From: Rubrobacteraceae bacterium
Lineage (GTDB): Bacteria; Actinomycetota; Rubrobacteria; Rubrobacterales; Rubrobacteraceae
DNA length: 64,000 bases
Assembly (NCBI GenBank): GCA_030448125.1
Contig: JAUJNO010000005.1
Span: forward strand, 141,110 to 205,109
Direction: 5' to 3'
How positions within the stretch are numbered: the first letter of the stretch is position 1; every line of letters begins with the position of its first letter. The position numbers and the translations under genes are program-made. The notes beneath the pieces are model-generated. The model saw nothing but the letters and a program-made list of their open reading frames with translations, was not told where the DNA came from and did not search any database. Below are positions 33,323 to 42,023 of the stretch, in pieces.

Positions 33323-33902
33323 CTATCTACTGCGGTTGGCTTCCTTGATGTCTTCCGAAATCTTGATGATCTTCTTTAGAGTTCTTGCCTGATCCTCCAG
33401 GGCCTGCACCTCGTCCTCGTATCCCTTGTACTCCGAGTACCCGCTGCCTTCCAAGAGCAGAGGGTTGATCGTCCACTCGGTCTCGTAGTATTCCCCCTGG
33501 CGGTCCTCGTACTTCGAGGTGATCGTAATGCCCTGCGTCAGGCCCTTGTCTCTCAAGTTCTGCACCACGTTCTGGTAGGAGTCTCACACGGCGGCGATGT
33601 CCGTGTGTGGCGCCATGAAGTTTATGGCGTGCTTGAAGTAGGGCAGTTCGGTGATGTCCTCCCCGCTGGTGGTTTCTATGGGAGCGGAGAACTTGAAGGT
33701 GATGTTCTTGGCCATCCCGTGGCCGATGTTGCGCACCACGATGTTGGTGGTAAAGCGTCCGTGTAGTCCGCGTCGACTATGATTGGGGGCGGTCCTCGTC
33801 GTTGCGCGCCTTGCGCGCCTGCCTGCCCTGGTAGAGGATCCCGGCCGCGACTACAAAGGTGGCGAGCGAGGACAGGATCTGTGCTATTACCCCGATGTCC
33901 AT
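33323..33902 (-). pseudogene. Membrane-anchored uncharacterised protein, two frameshifts and a stop
   Basis: ATG 33902 starts MDIGVIAQILSSLATFVV, an N-terminal membrane helix followed by QGRQARKARNDEDRP. Frames then change twice near 33780 and 33745 to reach TNIVVRNIGHGMAKNITFKF. An in-frame TGA follows HTDIAAV where a Trp would fit, and the rest (SYQNVVQNLRDKGLTQGITI to the coiled-coil end) is open. The beta-rich middle with VRNIGHGMAKN resembles proteins with a single N-terminal helix and a CARDB-like domain. No function can be given. Confidence 0.6.
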
Positions 33903-34299
33903 GATTATTACGGCTCTTCTCCTCAACTCTACTCGGCTTCTGCCTAAGACTGTAGCAGTAAAAGGCGGGCCTCGGGCTCCCGCTACCTCTCGCCTTTCTG
34001 TTTGTCGTTCCGCAGTGGCTGACCAGTGTACACGCAGAAAAAACACGGGCGCGAGGAGCAAGACTGGCAGCGGGGAGTTATGGAAGATCGTACCGCCGGG
34101 CCTTACTCGATTATGGTGCAGCGAGCAAATGGGCGAGCGTACGCGCTCTTAGAGCGCGCGTACATACTTTGATACACTTTTAGCTTTTACTGGCCGAATG
34201 TGTCTTCGCCGGGTGTACACTCTCGAGAAGCTATCTGTGGGCGATTTATGTGCGTGGCGTTTCGTGTTGGGTTTTCCACAATTAAGGAGCGTACGGATC
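33903..34299. other. Non-coding stretch with promoter elements of LuxR module 2
   Basis: No supported gene. It contains the imperfect hairpin GTACGCGCTCT / AGAGCGCGCGTAC (34139-34163), which runs into motif site F, and GTGGGCGATTT at 34237, conserved in module 1. Confidence 0.5.
34160..34179 (-). promoter_or_regulatory. Shared motif, site F (left end of LuxR module 2)
   Basis: Read on the minus strand the site is AAGTGTATCAAAGTATGTAC. It corresponds in place to site E of module 1. Confidence 0.5.
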
Positions 34300-34644
34300 G
34301 TGCGCGTACTGGTTACTGTAACGCTGCGCATGTACCGCGAGGTGCTAGCGCTTTCACTCCACAACCACCGCCCGGACGCAGAGGTGTTGATCTCCCCTCC
34401 GGAGGCCCTCAACTGGGAGATAGGGCGCTTCAGGCCGCACCTTGTCGTGCTCGACGATAACGACGGTGCCGCGCCGGATGGGCTGTCGGGAGTCCTATAC
34501 CGGGTCGAAATACTGCTCGGCGCTAGCATGGACGCCAGGATCAGCGTGGACGGACAGGCCCGGGAGGTAAAGGACATCTGTATGGAGGACCTGCTCGCGG
34601 TGGTGGACAGGGCGGAGAAGATGATCCCTAAAGAGACAGAGTAG
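34300..34644 (+). CDS. Conserved hypothetical protein, copy 2
   Basis: GTG 34300 is ten bases after AAGGAG and opens VRVLVTVTLRMYREVLALSL. The 114-residue product has an alpha/beta start like a receiver domain, HLVVLDDNDGAAPDGLSG in the middle and DLLAVVDRAEKMIPKETE at the end. It differs from copy 1 at a handful of residues. Its last 150 bases are antisense to the convergent LuxR gene. Strong conservation of a pair that overlaps tail to tail suggests the two act together, but no family is known to me. Confidence 0.6.
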   Translation: MRVLVTVTLRMYREVLALSLHNHRPDAEVLISPPEALNWEIGRFRPHLVVLDDNDGAAPDGLSGVLYRVEILLGASMDARISVDGQAREVKDICMEDLLAVVDRAEKMIPKETE

Positions 34645-35357
34645 TAACCCGTCCTGCCTCCGAAGAACCGTCTCCGGGCTACGCCTCTTTTCCTCCTCCT
34701 CTTCGCCTATGTCGCTGATGGTGATCCACTCCTTCAGGAGAGCTACCCTCACGGCCTCGCCCCGCGAGCCGACCTCCATCTTGTGGTAGGTGTTCGAGAG
34801 GTGGCGCTTGACGGTGCCCTCCGCAACGTGAACCCTGGTGGCTATCTGGCGGTTAGAGAGTCCGCGGGCGGCGAGGAGCAGGATCTCTAGCTCCCGGGCG
34901 GAGATGACGCCCTCGGCCCCGCCCTCGGCCTCCTCCAGCATCTCACGCGGCATGCCCACCACTACGTCACCCCCCGCCGGATCAAAGACCGCGGCGCGTA
35001 CCGTGGCGATGAGGTGTCTCGCCGAGGAGCTCTTCAAGACGTACCCGCTGGCCCCCAGCTTCAAGAGATCCCGTATGAAAGCGGGCTCTTCGAACATGGT
35101 GACGATTACCACCTTCGGCGTAGGCTCCACCGCGCGCATCCGGTCGAGAGCCTCCCTGGCCTTCTCGAACGGCATCTGCACCTGCATTATCACCACGTCG
35201 GGCTTCTTCTCGCGGGCCAGCGCCACGGCCCCCTGGTCGTTGGTCGTCTCCCCGACCACCTCCAGCCCCCGTAGGAGCTCAGAAGCCCCGCCAGTCCCTC
35301 GCGGAACATGGTGTGGTCATCGGCCAGCAGTACCGTTGTCAGACGTTTCTCCGCCAC
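34495..35357 (-). pseudogene. NarL/LuxR-type regulator without phospho-Asp, copy 2, frameshifted
   Basis: The sequence is nearly identical to the gene at 12622-13485, including the Gln in DVVIMQVQMPF. A C5 run at about 35265 replaces the C6 of copy 1, so the first 30 codons (from GTG 35357) are out of frame with the rest. The N-terminus with the acidic pocket is thereby disconnected. Either the copy is dead, the run is phase-variable, or a base was missed in sequencing. A Ser-to-Ala change next to LKSSS is another difference. Confidence 0.8.
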
Positions 35358-35362
35358 TTAAC

Positions 35363-35443
35363 CTAAATTGGTGGTAAGCACGAACTTCTCGAAAGCCACG
35401 CGATTCCTCCGTACATCAGGACGAGCACCGCAAATTTTAACAC
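35363..35443 (-). CDS. Conserved 26-aa hydrophobic leader peptide, copy 2
   Basis: GTG 35443 opens VLKFAVLVLMYGGIAWLS then RSSCLPPI, stopping five bases before the LuxR start. Only two residues differ from the module 1 peptide (Arg to Lys, Leu to Pro). It starts a few bases after motif site C. Confidence 0.4.
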   Translation of the reverse strand: MLKFAVLVLMYGGIAWLSRSSCLPPI

Positions 35444-35447
35444 GCGC

Positions 35448-35470
35448 CCGCTACACCCTTCGATACATTT
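35448..35470 (-). promoter_or_regulatory. Shared motif, site C (upstream of LuxR copy 2)
   Basis: Read on the minus strand it is AAATGTATCGAAGGGTGTAG then CGG, close to sites A and B. Confidence 0.5.
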
Positions 35471-35614
35471 TGGACCCAAGGCAGCCTTTCGGACTTTCCG
35501 GGGCAACGGCGGTGTATTAAGGTGTTTCGTGGTACTCGTCATGATGCGGCGAGTGGAGCATCGGGAAAGCCGCGACCCTCGCGGGGCAATCGTCTCAGAG
35601 AAAGGTAAGCAGAA

Positions 35615-36004
35615 ATGCTGAAGAGCAGGGCGGCGCGACCGCCGGACCTCTCCACCTCTTACTGGCTGATCGAGAAGCACGAAGCCGGACGGACGGAGGT
35701 GCCCACCGTCCACCTGGAGAGCGGGGAAGAAGCCCTGCCGGTCTTCAGCTGGGCGGAAGAAGCCAGGATGTTCCTCAGGCTCGGCGGGTTCGAGGAGGGC
35801 GGCTGGGCTATCCGCGAGAGCACGGCCGGGGGACTCGTCTCCATGCTCGAAGAGGAACTTCACGCAGGGGTAGGGTTCGTGGCCCTGGACCCGATGCCGG
35901 AGATGGTGACTCCGATGTTCGGCACGATGATCTCCCTCGTTACCTTGGACCGGCAAAGCTTCATAGATCGCCACATCGCCAAAGAGGAGCCCCTGGCCCG
36001 GTGA
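35615..36004 (+). CDS. Hypothetical protein, 129 aa, SseB-like in character
   Basis: ATG 35615 follows GAGAAAGGTAAGCAG. The product contains YWLIEKHEAGRTEVPTVHLE, then VFSWAEEARMFLRLGGFEEG and VGFVALDPMPEM, a pattern seen in small SseB-like proteins with W/F-rich strands. The match is weak. No signal peptide is seen. It lies alone between LuxR module 2 and the desaturase. Confidence 0.5.
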   Translation: MLKSRAARPPDLSTSYWLIEKHEAGRTEVPTVHLESGEEALPVFSWAEEARMFLRLGGFEEGGWAIRESTAGGLVSMLEEELHAGVGFVALDPMPEMVTPMFGTMISLVTLDRQSFIDRHIAKEEPLAR

Positions 36005-36215
36005 CTCGAATGATCCGGGCGGAGGGCCCGATCGTCAGGTGGAGACGCAAGCCGGAGGAGTTCGCGCACCCGCGGCCAGGGCGACTATGTCTTCGGAAAG
36101 GGTGCAAAAAGGCGTGGCGCCGAAGTCCGGCGTTGCTTGACCAGGGGAGATACGTGTCCAAGAAAAGTACAAAAGGGAACGCCGGGCAGAGTCCGGCGCA
36201 CGCATAGGAGGCATA

Positions 36216-37034
36216 TTGAAGTATCTAAAGGCAGTGTTGGTGGGGTTGGGGCTCGCGCAGTTGGCTACCCTGATCACCACCATCTATCTGCACCGGGTGC
36301 TTGCGCACAAGGCTATCCGGCTTCACCCCGCTCTGACCATGTTCATGCGCTTCGGGACGTGGATGCTCACGAGCATCTCGCCCCGGGAATGGGTGGCAGT
36401 ACATCGCAAGCACCATAACTTCAGCGACATCGAGGGAGACCCGCACAGCCCCCACATCGAGGGGTACTGGAAGATCATGATCGGCAACGTCTACTACTAC
36501 CGCCGCGAGGCGAACGACGGCGACACCCTGGAGAAGTACGCCTCCGATCTCCCCTTCGACCGTCTCGACAAGACGTTCTTGAGGAAAGGGACACTAGGAT
36601 TCTCCTTAACAGGCGTGATCCTGACGCTCCTTATGGGCTTCAAGCCCGGTCTGGTGGCGTTGTCCACGCTCGCGAGCGTGTACCTGCTCTTGAACGCCGC
36701 GATCAACGGCGCCGGGCACACCTTCGGCTCCAAGAGCTTCGAGAACGACGCGACCAACCTCAAGCTATTGGCGCTCATCACCTTCGGCGAGGGCCTGCAC
36801 AACAACCACCACGCCCGTCCGGCCGCCCCGAGATTCTCCGCCTTCCGCGGCGAGTTCGACCCGGCGTGGCCCGTGATCCGGCTCCTGGAGAAGCTCCGGC
36901 TGGCCGAGGTCCTCACCAAGGTGGACGAGGGCTGGGAGGACCATCGCCGCCGCCTCCCCGAGCCGACCGTAGTGCGCCCCGCCGCCGGTATCGCCACCGC
37001 TGACACCAACTCTTCTATGAAGAAATCAGCCTAG
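36216..37034 (+). CDS. Acyl-CoA/fatty acid desaturase (copy 2, intact)
   Basis: The 272-residue membrane enzyme has the three histidine boxes of delta-9-type desaturases: HRVLAH, HRKHH and HNNHH (in GEGLHNNHHARP). A diiron centre bound by these boxes introduces a double bond into acyl chains and adjusts membrane fluidity. Hydrophobic pairs flank the boxes (LVGLGLAQLATLITTIYL and a segment near residue 145). TTG 36216 is preceded by AGGAGG at good spacing. A broken paralogue lies at 1320-2142. The C-terminal 20 residues are low complexity and differ between copies. Confidence 0.9.
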   Translation: MKYLKAVLVGLGLAQLATLITTIYLHRVLAHKAIRLHPALTMFMRFGTWMLTSISPREWVAVHRKHHNFSDIEGDPHSPHIEGYWKIMIGNVYYYRREANDGDTLEKYASDLPFDRLDKTFLRKGTLGFSLTGVILTLLMGFKPGLVALSTLASVYLLLNAAINGAGHTFGSKSFENDATNLKLLALITFGEGLHNNHHARPAAPRFSAFRGEFDPAWPVIRLLEKLRLAEVLTKVDEGWEDHRRRLPEPTVVRPAAGIATADTNSSMKKSA

Positions 37035-37104
37035 CAGCAGGTAAAGCAGCCTTCCAGGCGTGCATCCAGTTCTCCACCTGGTCGAAGACCCGGCTCCGCG
37101 AGCC

Positions 37105-37236
37105 GTGGAAACCACAGTCAAGCGCAACCTGTCCAACGTCTACGGCAAGCTCGACGTCAACAGCAGGGGCGAGGCCGTGAGCAAGGCCGTCTCGGAGGGC
37201 TGGGTCTCCTCCTGGGACATCGCCAAAGACGAGTAG
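37105..37236 (+). pseudogene. C-terminal fragment of a LuxR-type regulator
   Basis: The frame VETTVKRNLSNVYGKLDVNS then RGEAVSKAVSEGWVSSWD matches the recognition helix and last helix of NarL/LuxR HTH domains and resembles the modules at 13 and 35 kb. Nothing upstream provides a receiver domain, so this is a remnant. It begins about 70 bases after the desaturase stop. Confidence 0.65.
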
Positions 37237-37512
37237 CGCCTCCGCTCTCCGGCCATCGGGTCTTCGTACACAATCACAACCTCGGAGATTTTCCTCTCGG
37301 TTGCGTAAAGGAGCACCCAAGGCCTCTTCTCCGACCGCTCCCCAAACGAACCCACCTCTCGCCACCCACGGCTTACCTCATCTGCCGACGATCTCCAAAG
37401 AGTGAGGCCGGCGCGTATAGGAGGGGGGAAATAAGAGCGCCGGCCCCGGTGATGTGGCGATTGTACCACGTGTCACACTCTCTGGAGGCATTTTGGGCCG
37501 GCTTTTCGTGAC

Positions 37513-37579
37513 CTGTGTATCGTCGGCGCGAGGAGTCCCGGCGTGTTCTAGGCTCGGGTATCCTGGAGCTCGGCCTGGA
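37513..37579. repeat. Direct repeat, unit 1 (67 bp)
   Basis: This is a copy of 37612-37678 with one mismatch. It duplicates the last six codons of the sortase gene and the bases after its stop. Confidence 0.85.
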
Positions 37580-37586
37580 ACGAGAG

Positions 37587-37613
37587 AGAGGGCCGGGAAG
37601 TTCCCGGCCCTCT
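37587..37613. terminator. Perfect 13-bp hairpin between the two repeats
   Basis: AGAGGGCCGGGAA and TTCCCGGCCCTCT pair around a single base. It lies 34 bases beyond the sortase stop on the minus strand and lacks a T run. Confidence 0.5.
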
Positions 37614-37678
37614 GTGTATCGTTGGCGCGAGGAGTCCCGGCGTGTTCTAGGCTCGGGTATCCTGGAGCTCGGCCTGGA
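37612..37678. repeat. Direct repeat, unit 2 (67 bp)
   Basis: This unit overlaps the 3' end of the sortase gene. The two units plus hairpin suggest a local tandem duplication around the terminator. Confidence 0.85.
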
Positions 37679-38249
37679 CGACCAGACGGTTCGCGTAATC
37701 GGGGAGCGTACACGTCTGCAGCGTCAATATGTTCCTGCCCTCCAGGGGCTCCGTCACGAACAGGTCCGTCGGCTGCACCTCCAGAGTCTGAAAGACCTCG
37801 TAGGTGTACTCCCTGCCGTTGGCGTCCGTAACGAAGACCTGATCCCCCTCAGAGACGTTGTCGATGTCCCAGAAGGCGAGGAAGCTGGCGGTGTTCGGGT
37901 ACCCGAGGCGGTGCCCGGCGATGTACACGTTCGCCTCATCCTGCCACGGGAAGCCCGTCCCCTGAAGGTGGATGCCGGCGAAGTTCTTGAGCGACTCCTC
38001 GTCGTCGCCGAACGTGTCGGGGATGGGAGCGTCGCTTATGCGCTCCATGCTCGGCACGGAGAGGTTCAGGGTCGGATCCTCCGGGGCGTTGGCCTGCTCT
38101 TCGGCGCTCTGCGCCTGCGTCTCCTCGGGAGCATCGGGAGCCACGGCCTCGTCGGACGGGGTCTGCCCTTCCTCCGAGCCGCCGCAGGCGGTCAGGGCGA
38201 CCACCATCGCTAACGCCGCGATTATTAATAAGAGCTTCCCTATGCGCAC
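37647..38249 (-). CDS. Sortase, class E-like, putative lipoprotein
   Basis: The 200-residue protein has a signal with lipobox-like LTACGG, a Glu/Ala/Pro linker and the sortase core: the catalytic His in ANVYIAGHRLGYPNT, the Cys in TLQTCTLPDYANRLVV and the Arg eight residues after it. Sortases join surface proteins to cell-wall precursors at a LPXTG-like signal. I prefer GTG 38249 (after GGGAGAGTGAGAAC), because the signal peptide then begins with RIGKLLLII. A likely substrate with LPRTG is encoded at 60323. A lipid anchor in place of a membrane helix would be unusual. Confidence 0.85.
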   Translation of the reverse strand: MRIGKLLLIIAALAMVVALTACGGSEEGQTPSDEAVAPDAPEETQAQSAEEQANAPEDPTLNLSVPSMERISDAPIPDTFGDDEESLKNFAGIHLQGTGFPWQDEANVYIAGHRLGYPNTASFLAFWDIDNVSEGDQVFVTDANGREYTYEVFQTLEVQPTDLFVTEPLEGRNILTLQTCTLPDYANRLVVQAELQDTRA

Positions 38250-38487
38250 GTTCTCACTCTCCCTTGCTCTGTCAACCGGGACCGGCGACCGTGGAAAGAT
38301 GCTCACCGGCTTCACGGGAACATACTGTATCAAAGTTTTCAGATATTTCGCCAACCGAAAGTAGGATTTTCGCCAACCGATAGTCGCATCTTTCGGTTCG
38401 TGGTCCCGCGAGGAGCCACCCCCGCCGGGGAAGCCAAGAGGCGCCGCGACCTGGATCCTGAACGGTCCCCTCGGGTCTCGCCGAGGA

Positions 38488-38814
38488 TTATCCCGGCTCG
38501 CGCAGCTCGCGGACGAAGTCCTCGACGGTGTGGAGGTATTCGGTCGTGCCCGGGTTGGGTTGCGGGTTGACGGAGACGAGATCGAAGTTTTGCAGCACCT
38601 TTATCAGCTCCTCGGTCCCCGGCCGCACCGTGCCCCAGCCTTCGCCGGGGATCCTGGCCCGCCAGTGCATGTAGAACTGCTCGGCCTCTATCGCACTCTC
38701 GAAGACGCAGACCACCTCGCCCTCTTCGGTGCCGTAGGAGAGGTATCCGGGAACACCGCCCTCTACGCGTCCCAGCAGCACGTACCCTTCGCCCTCCCGC
38801 GGGTAGTCGAACAT
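38488..38814 (-). CDS. Hypothetical protein, 108 aa
   Basis: The product starts MFDYPREGEGYVLLGRVEGG and contains VVCVFESAIEAEQFYMHW, ending with a helical EYLHTVEDFVRELREPG. It is acidic and soluble, with no recognised family. It lies downstream of alanine dehydrogenase on the same strand, 20 bases apart, so it probably shares its transcript. Confidence 0.55.
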   Translation of the reverse strand: MFDYPREGEGYVLLGRVEGGVPGYLSYGTEEGEVVCVFESAIEAEQFYMHWRARIPGEGWGTVRPGTEELIKVLQNFDLVSVNPQPNPGTTEYLHTVEDFVRELREPG

Positions 38815-38834
38815 TCGGGTCCTCCGTCCGTATC

Positions 38835-39956
38835 CTAACCGAGGAGCTTCTCGGCGGCTTCGTGGGGCAGGTCGTGGGCTTCGGCCACGGGTTCGGAGAC
38901 GAGGCTGCCGCGTAAGGTCGAGAGTCCTTTAGCGAGGGCGGGGTTCGAGGATGCGGCTCCTTCCACGCCGTTGTCGGCGATCTCGACGAGGTACGGGAGC
39001 GTTACGCTGGTCAGGGCGAGCGTCGAGGTGCGGGCGACGGCCCCGGGGATGTTCGCGACGCAGTAGTGAACCACGCCCTCCTCGACGTAGGTCGGGTCCG
39101 AGTGGGTCGTCGGCCGGCTCGTCTCGATGCACCCGCCCTGGTCCACGGCGACGTCCACGATCACGCTCCCGTCCCTCATGCTCGCGACCATGTCGCGGGT
39201 GACGATCTTGGGCGCCTTCGCCCCGGCTACGAGGACCGCGCCTACGACCACATCCGCTCCCCTGACGTAAGCGGCCGTGCGGGCCCTGTTGGGTATCACG
39301 AGGTCCGCCCTGCCCTCGAAGATGTCCGAGAGGTACGCGAGGCGCTTGGGGTTGGTGTCCAGGACGCTCACGATGGCCCGCATACCCAGGGCTATCTTGG
39401 CAGCCTCCGTCCCCACCACGCCGCCGCCGATGATGGTAACCCTCGCGGCGGGCGTCCCCGGCACGCCGCCCAGGAGCAGCCCCGCGCCCCCCTGCGTGCT
39501 CTCCAGGTGGTGCGCCGCCGCCTGCACCGCCATCCTCCCCGCGACCTCGCTCATCGGGGTGAGGAGCGGCAGGCTGCCGTCCGGCAGCTCGACCGTCTCG
39601 TAGGCGACGGAGTCGATCTTCCGCTCCACGAGGAACTCCGTGAGGCCCTTATCCGCGGCGAGGTGCAGGTACGTAAAGAGCTCCTGCCCCTCCCGGAAGC
39701 GTTCGTACTCTTCCGGCGCCGGTTCTTTTACCTTGACGATCAGGTCCGCCGACTCGAAGACCTCGCCGGCGCTCCCGACGAGGCGTGCCCCGCACGATTC
39801 GTACTCCTCGTCCTCGAAGCCGGCCCCCACACCGGCCCCCTCCTCGACGATCACCTCGTGCCCGTGGTGAACCATCTCCGTGACCCCGTCCGGCTGCATC
39901 GAGACCCGCCGCTCATTGTCCTTGATCTCCTTCGGAACCCCGACCACCGTAGCCAT
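38835..39956 (-). CDS. ald: Alanine dehydrogenase
   Basis: The 373-residue protein follows the Ald family from end to end: GVPKEIKDNERRVSMQPDG, the substrate-binding KVKEP and the catalytic His in FTYLHLAAD, the Rossmann motif VTIIGGGVVGTEAA, SVLDTNPKRL, and a C-terminal NIPGAVARTSTLALTSVTLP. It interconverts alanine and pyruvate with NAD. AGGAAGGGG precedes ATG 39956, and the length is standard. The MBL hydrolase gene starts divergently about 200 bases away. Confidence 0.95.
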   Translation of the reverse strand: MATVVGVPKEIKDNERRVSMQPDGVTEMVHHGHEVIVEEGAGVGAGFEDEEYESCGARLVGSAGEVFESADLIVKVKEPAPEEYERFREGQELFTYLHLAADKGLTEFLVERKIDSVAYETVELPDGSLPLLTPMSEVAGRMAVQAAAHHLESTQGGAGLLLGGVPGTPAARVTIIGGGVVGTEAAKIALGMRAIVSVLDTNPKRLAYLSDIFEGRADLVIPNRARTAAYVRGADVVVGAVLVAGAKAPKIVTRDMVASMRDGSVIVDVAVDQGGCIETSRPTTHSDPTYVEEGVVHYCVANIPGAVARTSTLALTSVTLPYLVEIADNGVEGAASSNPALAKGLSTLRGSLVSEPVAEAHDLPHEAAEKLLG

Positions 39957-40161
39957 GAGCACCCCTTCCTGATGAGCGTCTCCAATCCGTCGCACCCATA
40001 CCTTACACTGGGCCACCGTAAACGCGCAAAGACGCCTCGGGGCTCGCTCGTCTTATCACTCTCCCCGCACGCCGCCCTCTTGGCCAGTGTTCACGTTAAT
40101 CGGTGATACCCTCTTGCGTAGCACGGTCACGACGGCGGATCGGTAAGGAGGGCTTTGTGAG

Positions 40162-40863
40162 ATGGCCGCGCCGGAACGTGTAGCATCGGGGGTATATCGA
40201 GTAGACGCGGTCGGGATGTCGAACGCGATCTCGGTACTGCTCCTCGAAGACGGCGACGGCTTTGCGCTGGTGGACACAGGTTTGGGGAGCAGCGCGGGTC
40301 GCATCCGGGAAGCTTTGGCCGGGCTCGGTGGTAGACCGGAGGACCTGAAGCGCATCTACATCACGCACCACCACGCGGATCACATCGGTGGTCTGCCGGG
40401 CGTGCTGGAGTGGGCGCCGGACGCGGAGGTCGTGGCTTCGGAGCACGAAGCGGAGATCATCACCGGCAGACGCGGGCCCGACCAGGCGAGCAGCCCCATC
40501 TTTCGTTTCTTCAGCCGCTTCCAGAAGCTCCCGACGGTGCCGGTGGATCTGGTGGCGCGCGAAGGGGACACGGTGGCGGGCTTCCGCGTTGTCTCTACAC
40601 CGGGCCACACCCTCGGGCACACCTCACTCCTGCGCGACGAGGACGGTCTCCTGTTCACCGGCGACGCGTTCGCCGTGCTGCTGCGTAGAATCGGGGTCGG
40701 GGGCGCGAAGTTCGTCTGTACGGATCCACCACAGGCAAAGCGCTCGGCCGAGAAGCTCCTCGCGGAGAAGTTCGACACCGTGGTCATGACCCACGGCAAG
40801 CCGCTCTACGCCGGCGCTCGCGGGCAGCTCGAGGAGGCGGTCGCTCGCTGCAATTACGCGTGA
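40162..40863 (+). CDS. MBL-fold metallo-hydrolase
   Basis: The metal-binding motif THHHADHIGG, a second His in STPGHTLGHTS and the Asp in LLFTGDAFAVLL define a metallo-beta-lactamase fold of 233 residues. The family covers hydrolases such as glyoxalase II-like and lactonase-like enzymes; the substrate cannot be named. TAAGGAGGGC lies upstream of ATG 40162. The protein has no signal peptide and should be cytoplasmic. Confidence 0.87.
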   Translation: MAAPERVASGVYRVDAVGMSNAISVLLLEDGDGFALVDTGLGSSAGRIREALAGLGGRPEDLKRIYITHHHADHIGGLPGVLEWAPDAEVVASEHEAEIITGRRGPDQASSPIFRFFSRFQKLPTVPVDLVAREGDTVAGFRVVSTPGHTLGHTSLLRDEDGLLFTGDAFAVLLRRIGVGGAKFVCTDPPQAKRSAEKLLAEKFDTVVMTHGKPLYAGARGQLEEAVARCNYA

Positions 40864-40966
40864 GAGCGACGCGCGGCGACGCGCCGCAAAGCGACGCGAA
40901 ACCCCAGGGGGAACGTCTCGAACCCTGTAATCGCGGTCTTCCCTACCCAGAAGGGTCCGTGAGCTC

Positions 40967-41986
40967 GTGACGAACCCGTTTCTCAACGACCAGGAGAAAC
41001 GTCTGCGCGCTCTCTGGCGCCTGCTCTTCCAGTACGTGCTCTACAGCAATGGCGCCGCGGTGCTCGCGGGAGTCTTCATTCTCGCGTTTCTCGCGGTCTT
41101 CGAAGGTACGGGCTCTGGGGGAGATACCGCCGGGACGCTCGCCGCCTCCCCGGCTCTCCGGGTGGCGAGCTTCGCCGCGGCCTCCCTCGTCGCGACGGTC
41201 GCCAGCGTGTGGCTCGCGGGCCGTCTCTTCGACCGCCGGCCGTTTTCCGGCTTCGGGCTACGGTTGGACCGGGTCTGGTGGCTGGACCTCTGCTTCGGGC
41301 TGGCCCTGGGCGCTCTGCTAATGACGGCAATCTTCTCCGTGGAGTTGGCCGCCGGTTGGATCACCGTCACCGGCGCCTTCGAGGTCGCCGGCGAGGGTAG
41401 ACCTTTCGCTCTGGCCATCCTCTTCCCCCTCGTGGCGTTCGTATGCGTGGGCTTCTACGAGGAGTTGCTCTCCCGAGGGTACCAGTTGCAGAACATGGCC
41501 GAGGGGCTCAACTTCCCGTCTCTAGGTCCCAAAAAGGCGATCCTGCTCGCCTGGGTGCTCTCGTCCGCCGTCTTCGGTCTGCTCCACCTCGCGAACCCCG
41601 GCGCGAGCCTGATCAGCACCCTCAACATAACCTTCGCGGGACTCCTTTTGGGGGCTGGCTACGTCCTGACCGGCCGGCTCGCCATCCCCATCGGGCTGCA
41701 CATCACCTGGAACTTCTTCCAGGGCAACGTCTTCGGCTTCCCGGTCAGCGGTCTAAAGCCCACAAGCGCGACGTTCGTCTCCATCGAACAGGGCGGCCCC
41801 TCTCTCTTCACGGGCGGCGCTTTCGGCCCCGAAGCCGGCCTGCTCGACCCCATCGCGACCCTCGTCGGCAGCCTCCTCATCTGGCTCTGGGTCCGCGCCC
41901 GCTCCGGAAAGGGCACCCTGGAGCTTTCAATAGCCGAACCGCCGGACGGTAGCGCGGAGGAAGCAGAAACCTCCGGCAGAGGCTAG
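40967..41986 (+). CDS. CPBP-family intramembrane protease (Abi/CAAX-like)
   Basis: The 339-residue protein has about eight hydrophobic segments. The family motifs are visible: YEELLSRGYQLQNM (E-E-x-x-x-R), FGLLHLANPG (first His) and GLHITWNFFQGNVFG (H and N). Members cleave within membranes or act as immunity and anchoring factors. The N-terminal 30 residues are charged (NDQEKRLRALWRLLFQYVLY). GTG 40967 opens the frame about 100 bases after the MBL gene. Confidence 0.87.
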   Translation: MTNPFLNDQEKRLRALWRLLFQYVLYSNGAAVLAGVFILAFLAVFEGTGSGGDTAGTLAASPALRVASFAAASLVATVASVWLAGRLFDRRPFSGFGLRLDRVWWLDLCFGLALGALLMTAIFSVELAAGWITVTGAFEVAGEGRPFALAILFPLVAFVCVGFYEELLSRGYQLQNMAEGLNFPSLGPKKAILLAWVLSSAVFGLLHLANPGASLISTLNITFAGLLLGAGYVLTGRLAIPIGLHITWNFFQGNVFGFPVSGLKPTSATFVSIEQGGPSLFTGGAFGPEAGLLDPIATLVGSLLIWLWVRARSGKGTLELSIAEPPDGSAEEAETSGRG

Positions 41987-42023
41987 ACGAGCACTACACG
42001 GTCGCCGCGCCCGACACGGCCGC

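Larger units (their letters stand above)
37237..37646. other. Intergenic stretch with duplicated sortase 3' end
   Basis: No gene is supported. It holds one 67-bp direct repeat and the perfect hairpin listed separately. Confidence 0.6.

Noticed and set aside
39066..40106. 346-codon plus-strand open frame opposite alanine dehydrogenase
   Set aside because: It is a shadow frame; the minus strand encodes a standard alanine dehydrogenase.
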